DNA of 15,588 nt from Spongospora subterranea (GCA_900404475.1 OUQQ01000500.1:2491-18078); one strand, 5' to 3'. Numbered from the stretch's first letter, positions 1 through 9,455 are shown. The notes: generated by a model not told the origin, from the letters alone. Numbers and translations are program-made.

Positions 1-105
1 CTTCATGCGTCCGGCGGAAAGTTGGCTGTGAGTCAAGACGGCGCACTGTACACTGACGGAGCCCATCCGATGGGGCCTCGCACCGCTCCTACAGTCCTAC
101 TGTAA
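1..105 (+). CDS. Possible C-terminal end of an upstream gene (partial)
   Basis: Frame 1 is open from the first base to a TAA at 103-105, giving 34 codons that contain GGKLAVSQDGALYTDG. The Gly/Asp-rich text looks like folded protein, but I recognise no family. The start lies outside the window. The next gene begins about 110 bp downstream on the same strand, spacing that fits this compact genome. Such a short open frame could also be chance, so this is a weak call. Confidence 0.3.
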   Translation, partial: LHASGGKLAVSQDGALYTDGAHPMGPRTAPTVLL

Positions 106-217
106 CACATACGGCACTTGGTTACAGGTAACCCAAGTCGCCAAGCCCTATTAGACACAGTGCCACGGAGTCCGCCACGGATATTATTTCGCCAGCACCT
201 CTCAATTTCCCTTGAAG

Positions 218-2739
218 ATGTTGCGATTCATGTTTTCATGCTTCGTTGTAATCCTGGTGGTATTGAAGTTTGGTGCCTCAACGTCTCCAGAAGAGGTTCG
301 GATCAAAGCCTTACATAGGCAATTTAAACACAGGTCGCAATAGTGTATTGATATTTCAAATATATTGTATTTTGCTGATTTGACTATCTAGACATACAAT
401 TGCTGAAGAACGCGCTAATGAAATTGACGACAGCACATCAGTTGCTAGTTTAACCTTCAAACAAACCAATGATAATTTAGGGCAGTGGAACGGATGGGTT
501 GGATTGTCAGACCGTGTCTGATACAATAATTTCACTGATCAAAATCTCACAGATGCCAAAACCGCCCGCTCCTAATTTAGCACTTCCTTACAAACAGTAA
601 TATCAAGCTGCCATTGACATTGATCCACCTAATGCTTTTACATTAGGGAAAATGTCGCCATGACTCTATTAGGCAGAGGGGCCGATAGATTTGTACCCGA
701 TGAATATGGGAATACTCCATTGCACTTAGCTGCTGATCGTGGCCTGTAATATATTCCACATTGAGGTTCATCACCCATCATCTGACACCTTTATAGAGAT
801 GCAGCCGTCAGTCGGATCATCGAAATAATGAGTGACATCAATGTCATGAATATTGTCGGAATGTCGAAAAAACAAGCTATTGACCTCCAAAACCATGCTG
901 GTAAAACTCCACTACATATGGCAGTCTACAAGAAGTGGTTGGTCATATTTCTAATGGAGACATTAAATTGATTTCGATAATTACTATTGATTTTCAGCGA
1001 TGCCGTGATCAGGAAGTTGTTGGCGGAAGGCGCTAATCCGATGATTGCTGATAGTCTCGGGAATACAGTACTGCACATCGCATCACAGCATAACTAGTAT
1101 ACTCTTTAAATTGTTGATATATCGAAATATCTGACTGCAATGTCATAGCCCTAGGGAGACGATAAATGCTATCATTGAAGCGGCGGGGCCATCACCGAAC
1201 CAACTTCTGTGCCAAAATGGGTTGACACAACCCTTGTGTGCGTCTTCGTTTGAGCAATCAACTGATGATTACCTGTATATTGCTCAAATGCATGTTTGTC
1301 ATATTGACCTCGCTAATTTTATATCACAGAAACCGAGATGTCGCTTCTGTGTCTGGGGCCAGCGGAATAATCAATCTCAGGAACCAAGAGGGGCGCACTG
1401 CTCTCATGTCAGCAATTCATTTTGAAAAGTTGGTCAATTCACTGTCTGGTTCTGTTTAGCACAATCAATATTGGTTTTCATCCCCAGTGGTGATCTCGCC
1501 GAAATTCTATTGTGCAATGGCGCTGATCCCACAATACCGGATAATGATGGCAATACAGCAATGCACCTGGCGATAAATCTGAGAGGGTATTCTGCTATAA
1601 CGTGTCTTCAAATCGAATGTCTGATTGAGATCTCACAGATCTCGATCACTCGTGATTCATATAATTAAAGCGACGAGGGCAACCGCAATCGATCCTTTTC
1701 GTTTTGTAAATCTAAAGAACAAGGCTGGGAAAACTGCTCTTTTGTTAGCATATTGCTGTTCAAGGTTAAGTTACTGTCTGAATTTATTCTCCCCCTCATT
1801 TCTCGGTGGTTGTTTCTAGGTATGATATCGCCCATATTCTTTTTAAGAATGGTGCCGATCCCAGTATTTCCGATAATGATGGTGTCTCCCCATTGACCGC
1901 TCTCATGTCAAATCAACAGTTAAATTCGCATGTCGTTCAATTTATTTGATCATTTATTCAAGTACTCACAGGACGGACGAAATCCTGTTTTTAACGATTA
2001 AGGATATTGATATCAACCATTTGTACAATGGGAACACTCTCCTCCATATGGCTGTTAAGGCTAACTTGTTGGTTGACAATAAGATTATGATTAGCCCCTT
2101 AACTAATCTCATTCACTAGTAAGGAGATGATCCAGAATCTATTGGCTCGTCGCGCCGATCCCTGTGTTGCTGACAAAAATGGGAATACAGCATTGCACCT
2201 GGCAATAACACAAGATCTGCTGTATTTCTGCAATAATCTGTTTATATCACTAATCTGAATACCCCAGATCCTCAGACGTCATTCGCGATATAATCAAGGC
2301 GGGAGGTCGGCGTCCTATGGGGCAGGATGAAATTGAGCAACAATATGGAGAACTGTGCGGATCATTGATTCGTCTTTCCATGTCAACATTTATCAAAAAA
2401 TATTTTTAAAACATTGAAATGTCTGACTTGATCTCGCAGGAAAGTCTTTAAAAACTTCGGTCCGTTGTGTCCAAAAATAATCAACGTCCGAAACCATAAG
2501 GGGGAAACTGCTCTCCATGTGGCAGTTTCAGCAAATGCGTCTGTCAAATCTTCGCCTGTTCAACCCATTTGTGCTAATCTGGCTTTTGCAGTGGCTCGCG
2601 TATTAAGGTTCTCTTGGAAATGGGTGCCAGCCGCACCATCAAATGTAAGGGCCAGACAGCGCTGGAGCTGGCAGAACAGAAGTTTAAAAAGAACGCTTCC
2701 GTAAATGCCGAATTTCTCGTTCGCCAATTCGAAAATTGA
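218..2739 (+). CDS. Secreted ankyrin-repeat protein, 16 exons
   Basis: My joined model has exons 218-333, 392-497, 553-596, 647-745, 797-937, 998-1096, 1149-1274, 1330-1428, 1488-1586, 1639-1764, 1820-1918, 1972-2067, 2120-2221, 2268-2381, 2440-2538 and 2592-2739. It stays in frame throughout and encodes 570 residues. Residues 1-21 begin MLRFMFSCFVVILVVLKF, a clear signal peptide with a basic start, hydrophobic core and small residues GAS. Residues 22-88 are non-repetitive. From about residue 89, 13 exons each carry one ankyrin-like unit, with text such as NGADPTIPDNDGNTAMHLA, DKNGNTALHLA and NHKGETALHVA. The end is a Lys-rich helix closing in VRQFEN. The sequence predicts secretion or ER entry; ankyrin units bind proteins and have no catalytic role. 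In intracellular parasites such proteins are often effectors, which is inference here. The exon 5 donor could be 935 instead of 938; the frame is unaffected. Confidence 0.85.
647..2739 (+). repeat. Tandem array of symmetric ankyrin exons
   Basis: Thirteen consecutive exons each encode about one 33-residue ankyrin unit. Seven are exactly 99 nt; the others are 96, 102, 114, 126, 126 and about 141 nt plus the 148-nt terminal exon. Every separating intron (46-60 nt in the model) is in phase 2 and falls at the same place, shortly after the xLHLA helix. Such 2-2 symmetric exons can be duplicated or lost without changing frame. Confidence 0.8.
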
Positions 2740-3039
2740 GCTCATAAACCAGTGGCGTTTACTGCATTTGCTGCTCTCTACTGTAGTTAGATTCAGGCCG
2801 TTTTGTCAAACTTCTAGCCCAACTGATTCAGTCACCATACACGTGTTTCGTGGGACAATAATGTAATTGAGGGGATATCACAAGTGGCGATACCTTGGAT
2901 CATTGACCAGATCAGGGACTATTGATCACCTGCATTAGACCAATCCAGCCGAAGCGGGTTCCAGATCATTCGATCGGTAATAATACGGGTAATGACGGAA
3001 TCGCCCAATGGTGATCCCGTTGACCACACATGAGATTGA
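2740..3039. other. Intergenic, no gene seen
   Basis: This stretch holds no open frame that resembles protein on either strand. It lies between the ankyrin stop codon and the first recognisable transposase codons. The left end of the transposon is probably somewhere here, but I could not find a partner for the right terminal repeat. The minus-strand open frames that start here are antisense to the transposase. Confidence 0.5.
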
Positions 3040-3845
3040 ACCCAAGCTATCATTTCTACAATTCTGAAGGAATTTCGCAGCGCATCGTCTGGCGGTGGTA
3101 ATTTTTCCAATGAACAAGTTAAAACAATCTTCAAAAAGAGCAAGGAACGCGGAATGAGCCAGAAAAATCTTGCAGGTTTGGCGAAAAAGCACCCTGTCAA
3201 GCGACGATTTCGAACATAATCAACAATAAACGTCGCGTTTTGGACTCGTTAGGGTGATGAAGACCGCAGTCTAAAGCGCAAACGTGTCGTCATTTCGCCG
3301 GAGTTGGACAACATTCTGGTTGAGTGGATTCTGCAACACCAACAGAACAGAGTTTTTTTAACTTGGCAACTGATACGAAGAAAGGCTCCTGATATTATTG
3401 CAAACTGCTGGCGTCACATTGGCTTGATGGCTGCACCAGCTACGTCATCAGACGATTTATTGAGGTCAATGAGCTCCTTTTATCGCATATTCCGAGTTTC
3501 AAATCTCTTCGCCTTTGTCAATGGAAGAGATGACATCTCACGAATGCCAGTCCTCAATGTACAATCAGGTTACTGATCAAGAGCTCGTGGAATTGTTCTA
3601 TAAAGCTTCTGAGGATCAGGCTGAATGCTCTGATATAGGTAAATGAACAACATTATGAGGTCTCAACCGAAGCCTATTTCAACGCACTCAAACATACCTT
3701 GAACCTTCTGGTTGACGAGCCTCAAGAGAATGAAATTCGCACTCGTCAAGTTCATAAGATTTTGGTCCGTCTTAGCAAGGAGCAGTCGTCAAAACAGATA
3801 CAAGATCTTGAACAGAGCGGCATTCGCTTATTTTTTCAAAAATAA
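3040..3845 (+). pseudogene. Transposase remnant with the DDE core deleted
   Basis: Four coding stretches remain. In frame 1 from 3040 there is a CENP-B N-terminal-like segment (NEQVKTIFKKSKERGMSQKN). A 17-codon stretch in frame 0 follows (3204-3254, NIINNKRRVLDSL), then frame 1 again from 3256 with KRKRVVISPELDNILVEW, a second helix-turn-helix. This runs straight into IIANCWRHIGL, text normally found after the catalytic core. Frame 2 then gives QVTDQELVELFYKASEDQ up to a stop at 3644-3646. Frame 0 (3642-3845) gives a tail ending QSGIRLFFQK, a PCNA-binding PIP-box (QxxIxxFF). The DDE catalytic region expected between the helix-turn-helix and IIANCWRH is absent. With frameshifts as well, this copy cannot encode a transposase. 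Confidence 0.7.
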
Positions 3846-4064
3846 ACTTCATTTGCTGGTTTGAAACAGAATCTCCTGATCCTCAGGAGCTTCATAAAAC
3901 AATTCCACGAGCTCTTGATCAGTAACCTGATTGTACATTAAGGACTGGCATTCGTGAGATGCTGTCCCTTCCATTGACAAAGGCGAAGAGATGTTTAGCT
4001 TGGCCATATGGGATAAGAGGAGCTCATCGACCTGATTATCGTCTGATGAAGCAGCTCGTGCAGC
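3432..4064. repeat. Inverted duplication of the transposase C-terminal region
   Basis: The forward arm 3432-3620 and the reverse arm 3873-4064 encode the same segment, including SHECQS, MYNQVTDQELVELFY and EDQ. They are closely similar at the base level, with long exact blocks around AATGCCAGTCC and GTTACTGATCAAGAGCTCGT. The arms surround the transposase tail (3642-3845). At the inner edge of the reverse arm is a perfect hairpin, CTCCTGA-TCC-TCAGGAG (3873-3889). Confidence 0.75.
3841..3846 (+). promoter_or_regulatory. Polyadenylation signal overlapping the transposase stop
   Basis: AATAAA contains the TAA stop at 3843-3845. The second copy of the tail near 4118-4126 keeps the same AAATAAAC arrangement. 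It is a plausible poly(A) signal by sequence only. Confidence 0.4.
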
Positions 4065-4094
4065 AATACAGGTGTACTGTATACCAGATCTCAA
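3849..4094 (-). pseudogene. Inverted fragment of transposase C-terminal region
   Basis: Read on the minus strand, this 81-codon open frame contains ASSDDNQVDELLLSHMAK and MYNQVTDQELVELFYEAPED. This is the acidic region that follows the catalytic core in pogo/Tigger and jerky-type proteins. It is less damaged than the forward copy at 3432-3620, which has a frameshift. No DNA-binding or catalytic part is attached, so it is a fragment of a mobile element and not an independent gene, although the frame is still open. Confidence 0.6.
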
Positions 4095-4254
4095 ACAGAG
4101 AGACTTTCGCTTTTGTCAAATAAACTTTATTCTGTTAGTTTAAAGCAGAACATCCGACCTTAAAGTTTTTACTTATAATTGATGGTTCCTGTAGGTTTAT
4201 TATTTAGTATAAAATATAAGAGATTACTATTATAATTACAAGCCATAGAACGCA

Positions 4255-4318
4255 ATCGGTGGACGCCATTTTGATCAATTATAAGCGAGTTCTGTATTAA
4301 TTATCAGAGATTCTACTG
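4255..4318 (+). repeat. Right terminal inverted repeat of pogo/Tigger element
   Basis: Read from the outside inwards on the minus strand it begins CAGTAGAATCTCTGATAATT and continues through ACTCGCTTATAATTGATC. This closely follows the usual style of pogo/Tigger ends. It is followed at once by TA (4319-4320), the target dinucleotide of this superfamily. The inner part (4272-4284) is also complementary to 4169-4181 (ACTTATAATTGAT), so it can fold back locally. Confidence 0.6.
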
Positions 4319-4323
4319 TAAAT

Positions 4324-4488
4324 ATGAACATTCCCGACACATCAGCCCTTTCCTCTTCATCATCTTGCGCGAATATCCTACGTGCTATCAACCGACGCAT
4401 CTATCATTTCCCATTATCTATCGCGTTTCGGTATATTCCTACAGATGAGAACATTATTGCTGATTTTTTGTCCCGATCTCAGAAGTAA
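4324..4488 (+). pseudogene. C-terminal end of a retrotransposon RNase H
   Basis: This 54-codon frame (ATG 4324, TAA 4486) ends with AFRYIPTDENIIADFLSRSQ. The motif YIPxxxNxxADxLSR is the well-known end of the RNase H domain of Ty3/gypsy- and DIRS-type retrotransposons. Only this tail remains. The ATG lies three bases after the TA of the transposon end and is probably fortuitous. The sequence AGAAGTAAGT at the stop also resembles a splice donor. It is most likely the leftover half of a retroelement interrupted by the DNA transposon. Confidence 0.5.
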
Positions 4489-4559
4489 GTAGTGTGTATT
4501 CGCAATTAGTGTGTTTTACACAATATTAATTGTGGAGGTAAATACCCAAAATCAAACAA

Positions 4560-5345
4560 ACGCAATTACATTACTAATTACGATGAGTGTTAGAAAAAAG
4601 AGGAAATACCGGATCCCATACAGAATATATCAACAAATTGTGGAGGTTTTATGAGAGGGGAAATGGTATTACAACCTACGTTGTTTTGGCAGGTCAAATT
4701 AGCAAGAACATGAGAAACAAATTGAAACTTGTTGAGACACAATATAAACACTACATGAGAATGTATACAGGATGTTTCATATCAATACCAATTTCTATAT
4801 TACAGCAATATCAAGATTTTCATCACAGAAAACAACAATGACAGTACTCGCTGGTCAGGCCAACGGGACATTATTGGGCAGAGAATACACAGAATGGAAT
4901 GGAGGAGATGGATGGACACCACTTGGAGAAGTCTGGAAGAGAGGTTACCAGAAAGATATGAGAACGTTCATGGCAGAACAGAAATATCGCCCATTATCCT
5001 TGAGGGACTATATAAACTTAAATTCCATACATCATATAGGAAAAAGGCAATCAAGAAACACAAAAAAGGTATACGATTACCAAAGGACCCTGACACCGAA
5101 CTATGGACAGATGGAAGTTGTAAAAACAATCATGAACTCCGAAAACGAAGCAGATGAGACAGAAACAATAGTCAAATTAGGGAACGCAAGTGATATCTCG
5201 TACTAATATGAGATAATCGCATCAAATTGCAGGGATGGATATAGCAATATATCAAGATTATCGGGACAGAAACATACAAATTATGACAGATTCCCTGTCA
5301 TGGATGAACCAGCTAATATCGCAACCGACAAGGCCAAGGCGGGTA
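4560..5345 (+). pseudogene. Non-LTR retrotransposon remnant (RT end and RNase H)
   Basis: The first part (4587-4841) contains KLVETQYKHYMRMYTGCF and ISILQQYQ, matching the end of a LINE-type reverse transcriptase (R-x-TGxF...L). A second frame (4894-5157) ends with PKDPDTELWTDGSCKNN, the first catalytic Asp motif of RNase H (YTDGSxxxN; Asp codon 5110-5112). A third frame (5235-5345) has RNIQIMTDSLSWMNQL, resembling the later TDSLS motif (Asp codon 5289-5291). The parts lie in different frames with stops between them, so the element is dead. The order RT then RNase H on one strand fits the I/Jockey/R1-like group of LINEs; assignment to a clade is inference. Confidence 0.55.
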
Positions 5346-6744
5346 AACGTCATCGTATCTGAGTGTGCTAACAAAACTGATAGAGCGAACTAAGATTGAG
5401 GTGGGTTCAATGGCGTTCCGTAAGGGAATTTCCCATGTGTCCCCATTGGATTTAGTCGGGTGAATACGAACATCACACTATTATTGAGTCGAGAGAGACT
5501 GCTGAGCAACGTATGGCCAAGGCCCTTATCACACCAAATTGGTAAACGCAATCACAAAAAAAAACAGCTTATCTCAGAAGAGCTCGATTTCCGCAGCTAC
5601 TTTATAATCCCTTCCCAGCTCTGCGATTTATGAGAACTTGCTAATATTCGTCAAGTTTGGCCAAATCACGCGGATGTTCATTTGATGCAGTTGCCGAAGA
5701 TATCAACGTTTGCCTCAAACAGTTTCTCATATTCGCCACCGAGGGCAATAAACCATAGCTGAAGGTAATATCTGTGCTATTGTGGAAAATCCGGACGAAC
5801 GAGAGATGCACATCAAGAATTACACAAAATGCAAAGGCTCATGCTCCTTTTCACCATCCCAATATCTTTTGAGCCAGCAAATTGAACCTCCCAATACTGT
5901 GTAGCTCAAAAGTCAATGTCTTGGATCAAGATTTTGCAACAGAGAAATGTTGCAGCGCCATCTACAATTTGATTGACGCGGATATGACATCATATCGATG
6001 CTTTTGATTGACGAAATAGTTCACGTATCTTTAGTGCCACAAAAAGCCATGGAATTTTGGTCGGCCCCCGACACTCTTCGATGCAGGGATGAAGCGATCC
6101 GGAATGCAAAAATGTTATCTATATCGATACAAGGATCACAATAGACTGAACAATCCGTCTTGGACAAATCAAAACTCCATAATGGGTAATCATTATTGGG
6201 CAAAGGGAAGTTTGCAGAGGCCCTAGCATATCTTTTTCATGGGCTGCTGTGAACTGTAGGAACCAATGGGATAACTCACTTCCTCAGTAATATCAGGGAA
6301 CAATCACTGGTTTACTCAAATATTGCCCAATGAATTGTCTTCTTCGCTTGTCCCGGCGAGATATGTTATAACAGTTGCAGGTAGGATTGGTGTTTTACCG
6401 GTTGTTATAATGGGGGCTTTGAATCTCTTACTCTCACCTTCTAACAAACAACATTCAGAAGACACACACACTAGGTTGATGTGGACAATCTATACAATGG
6501 ATATCAGATTATATTGACCGAATTGCACAGCAAATGATGTCAAACACTCAACATCTCAGGCAAAAGCTCATAACAAATTCAACGTTCATTTTGCAGGTCT
6601 TTAAGGAATGGGCAAGACTCGTGCGATAATTCCAAGAACCAAAGGTTGAAACAGATCGAACGATGAGGCCTGTATCACGATGGGCCGACAGAAATACGAT
6701 GAGAAGGGACCACAGTTGTTCATTGAATATTGCACAACTGAGTA
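5346..6744. other. Decayed, gene-free DNA
   Basis: I see no convincing gene here on either strand. Short protein-like patches exist, all broken by stops: RIAQQMMSNTQHLRQKLI near 6530-6590, which loosely resembles the linker after a gypsy-type integrase, and FWSAPDTLRCRDEAIRNAKM near 6055-6115, which I do not recognise. The stretch probably contains further old mobile-element sequence. The open frames at 6021-6203 (-) and 6323-6517 (+) show no domain or splice support. Confidence 0.4.
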
Positions 6745-7071
6745 ATTACTATATACCAATACCCGTTCGGCTAGATATGGTCATCGACCGGCGTCCCCAA
6801 TAGTGATAGCGAGGGAGTGTGACGACACGATTGGGAGTATCTGGAGGGGGGAACTGGTCTCGGCTCAACACAATATAGGGTGCAAAGATATTTATCGGGA
6901 GATAGAAACAGGGGGTTATCCCCTCTATAACATCATTATGACTGTTTGAACCACATCCGTCATAGCGCTTCCTCCTTTGCCCAAACAATTTGGACTCACC
7001 GATCTCTCAAATCAACATTCTATCACATATTTACCTGGGGCGATTAGGTACGATCACGGTTGGCAACGACC
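6745..7071 (+). other. Upstream region of the chitin synthase gene
   Basis: No gene is seen. This stretch precedes the chitin synthase ATG and must include its promoter. No TATA box or other defined element stands out. The minus-strand frame 6749-6988 and plus-strand frame 6977-7204 have no protein features, and the latter overlaps the real gene in another frame. Confidence 0.4.
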
Positions 7072-9260
7072 ATGGCCAACTTTGACTTCATCAGCAACCT
7101 GCATTTTGACCCTCTCTACATCGAATATGCATTCAGCGCCATTTTCTTGCTGGTCGCCTGTTTTCATTCATTGGTCTACAGTTCAGTCTACACACTATCG
7201 ATGATCACGGTAATCGTTCAAGGAGAGAAGGGAAAGGTCGATAAAGCTTCCACTCGCATCGTCGCCTTCTTACTGTGCACATTCTATATCCTCTATAACT
7301 CAGTCGTGTACTTTGTTGTTTTGTCGACCGTCGATTTCAACAAACTTTTCGTCGGTCGGATATTCGCCCGGTCCGTTTTCGATCACAAATGGGCCTTCTT
7401 CCTGTTCTATGAGCCGATCGTTCAGCTGATGACGACCTGGTTTAAGATCGGATGCGCTTGCCATTCCTTGATGAACCAGCCGTCTCTTCAGCAAGTTTCC
7501 GGGAACAACATTCTGTCGTTGGTGAAGAAGAAGTCGAAAAACAAGCACATTTCCGAGCTGCCACAAGTTACGGTCGTTATGCCCATCTACAATGAACCAT
7601 TGCCATCGTTCATGGCCGCCGTCAACTCAGTCGTCGAGACCGTGTACCCAAACCATCGAATGCACCTGGTCCTGGCCTTCGACGACGACAACGTCACTCC
7701 TCTGTACAGATCGGTGATTCACTGCCTTGTGTCGGCCGGGGAGCTGGATATCGAAGCGACCAAGAAGAAGGGGAAATACGCCCTGGACCGGGCATATGAT
7801 CGCATTGCCAAGCGCCTTGCCGAACAACCGGTCCCTTTTCCAGATGAGAGTTATCCCCATATACAGGATATTGATTATCGTGGTCTAAGAGTCACTCCAT
7901 GTCGCTTTAAACATGGCGGTAAACGCCACGCTCAGATGCTCGCCTATAAGTATCTCGTTGATCGATACGGGTGCACGTCTCAAAAGCCTCTCCTTCTCTT
8001 CATCGATTCCGATATTCAGCTCGACCCATACGCGATCAACTACTTCGTCTACGATCTGACGATGGGGAAACATCGTGAAGCGCTAACTGGATTGATCACT
8101 TGTAAAACTGCAGACACATATAACTTCCTCAAGGTAAATAATCCCATCGCCGTCATTCGCTATCGTTAATATAACGGGTTTGTGTGTCTGTGTCTGTTCT
8201 AGATCTTACAAGACACAGAATATATCGAATCGCAGATGATGCAAAGAACAACTGAGGACTACTTGGGGTCGGTCTCATGTCTTCCTGGCGCCTTGACCAT
8301 GGTTAGGTTCGAGTCGTTGCAATCGGTCGCCGACGAGTATTTTGACCAAATGAACTCGACCGATTCGCTGGACTTCGCTCGTACCCATTTGGGAGAGGAT
8401 CGGTATTTCACTCATCTTCTAATGGAGAAACAATCCAATCAATACAGGATTGGATATTGTTCAGCAGCACGATGTAAAACTGAGGTTGGTTCATCTCCAA
8501 TGGTACGGTGGTCGAGTTGTCACCTGAAGTTATGGTCAATCAGGGTTGCTCATCACTTCACCAGCTGCTGAAACAGCGACGACGTTGGTACCTTGGGACA
8601 TTGGCCAATGAGATTCACATGCTTTGTTCGCCGATACTATGGCGCCATGTTCCTGGTTTATTAATTCTGCAGCTGCTTACATCGCTTAAGAACGGCCCGC
8701 TCTTCCTCTATGTATTCATGTCAGAGCAGTTCCTTGGTCGTGGGTCAGTACTAACCTTGGCAACATGCCTTGCGATATTCCTTCCGATTTGGTTGTTTGT
8801 GGCCGGATTTGGGATCAAGATTCATCGTCGTAAAATCACCTGGTGTTATCCGTTCATCGTGATTCTTTTGCCTCTAATGTCGGCTTGTTTCCAATTATAT
8901 GGTGTCTGGACCCTTCGTGTACGATCTTGGGGAGGTCCAAGAGCTGTTGAGGCGAAGGCGGCAGGTACGCCAAGGCCACTTCCTTCTGGCAATCCTGTTA
9001 AACAGCAAACTCCTACGAATCTCAAGCCTCACAAAGGTACTTCAGATTCTGTACAGAGCGTCTCTATTCCGGTTGATTTCGTGGAGGGCAAGACCGGTTT
9101 GAACAAACAGAAGGCCTCTAAGACAGCGCCGGCTGATGGAGAAGGCCCACCAAGACCGCGCCTGACAATTCAGATACCAGGCGATTCCGAAGACAAGAAG
9201 CCAGTATCGAAGTGGACAGAGATTCAGGTTCGGAATCCGGTCCATCAGAGAAGGGAATAG
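7072..9260 (+). CDS. Chitin synthase (glycosyltransferase family 2), three exons
   Basis: Exons 7072-8133, 8203-8484 and 8544-9260 join in phase 0 to give 686 residues. The start ATG sits in ACCATGG. The enzyme polymerises GlcNAc from UDP-GlcNAc into chitin at the plasma membrane. Visible in order: two or three N-terminal membrane helices (about 18-45, 64-88, 106-128), VVMPIYNE (168), FDDDN (203), RFKHGGKRHAQ (278), the UDP-sugar/metal motif IDSDIQLD (311), CLPGALTM (380), catalytic GEDRY (418), processive QRRRW (459), C-terminal helices (about 480-575) and RSWGGPR, a variant of the family's SWGTR. The last 100 residues are polar and Pro/Lys-rich. Joining at 8543 restores the usual 11-residue spacing between CKT and QRRRW. 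The protein has no myosin head and no long N-terminal extension, so it is short for the family. No close class assignment is possible by eye. Confidence 0.93.
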
Positions 9261-9455
9261 GTTTATAGATGGAGAAACTTACACACTCACCCATAGTAAT
9301 GAGGTTCTATTACCTCAAAATATATCAATAATTGTTCTAAAATAGCGACACCATTGTGATAAGAACCGATGTATAGTTTTATGCGATGTTTGATACTCAG
9401 TGAATTTCTAATGTTATGCCATACGATGAACTCAAAACAACAACGATAACAGAGT
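9261..9455. other. Intergenic after chitin synthase
   Basis: AT-rich sequence containing the expected 3' UTR of the chitin synthase. I see no gene, repeat or canonical AATAAA immediately after the stop. Confidence 0.4.

Larger units (their letters stand above)
3040..4318 (+). mobile_element. Degenerate pogo/Tigger-type DNA transposon remnant
   Basis: The block contains transposase 5' and 3' coding remains (3040-3845), an inverted copy of part of the coding region (3873-4064), a second copy of the coding tail and 3' UTR in the forward direction (about 4105-4155), and a right terminal repeat ending CTACTG followed by TA (4319-4320). A CAGTAG...CTACTG end flanked by TA, a CENP-B-type N-terminus and a PIP-box C-terminus are all typical of the pogo/Tigger branch of Tc1/mariner. 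The left terminal repeat was not found, so the 5' boundary is only the first recognisable codon. Confidence 0.65.

Noticed and set aside
2919..3200. Minus-strand open frames of 93 and 85 codons
   Set aside because: They lie antisense to the CENP-B-like text of the transposase and show no protein family features of their own.
6911..6924. GGGGTTATCCCC-type inverted repeat upstream of chitin synthase
   Set aside because: The four-base arms are too short to separate from chance, and no second copy was noticed.
7060..7071. Alternative chitin synthase start four codons upstream
   Set aside because: It is a TTG; the ATG at 7072 has a strong ACCATGG context and eukaryotes rarely start at TTG.
7300..8073. 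Three minus-strand open frames opposite the chitin synthase (7300-7566, 7627-7860, 7885-8073)
   Set aside because: They are antisense to conserved catalytic motifs, have no domains, and follow from the codon bias of the plus-strand gene.
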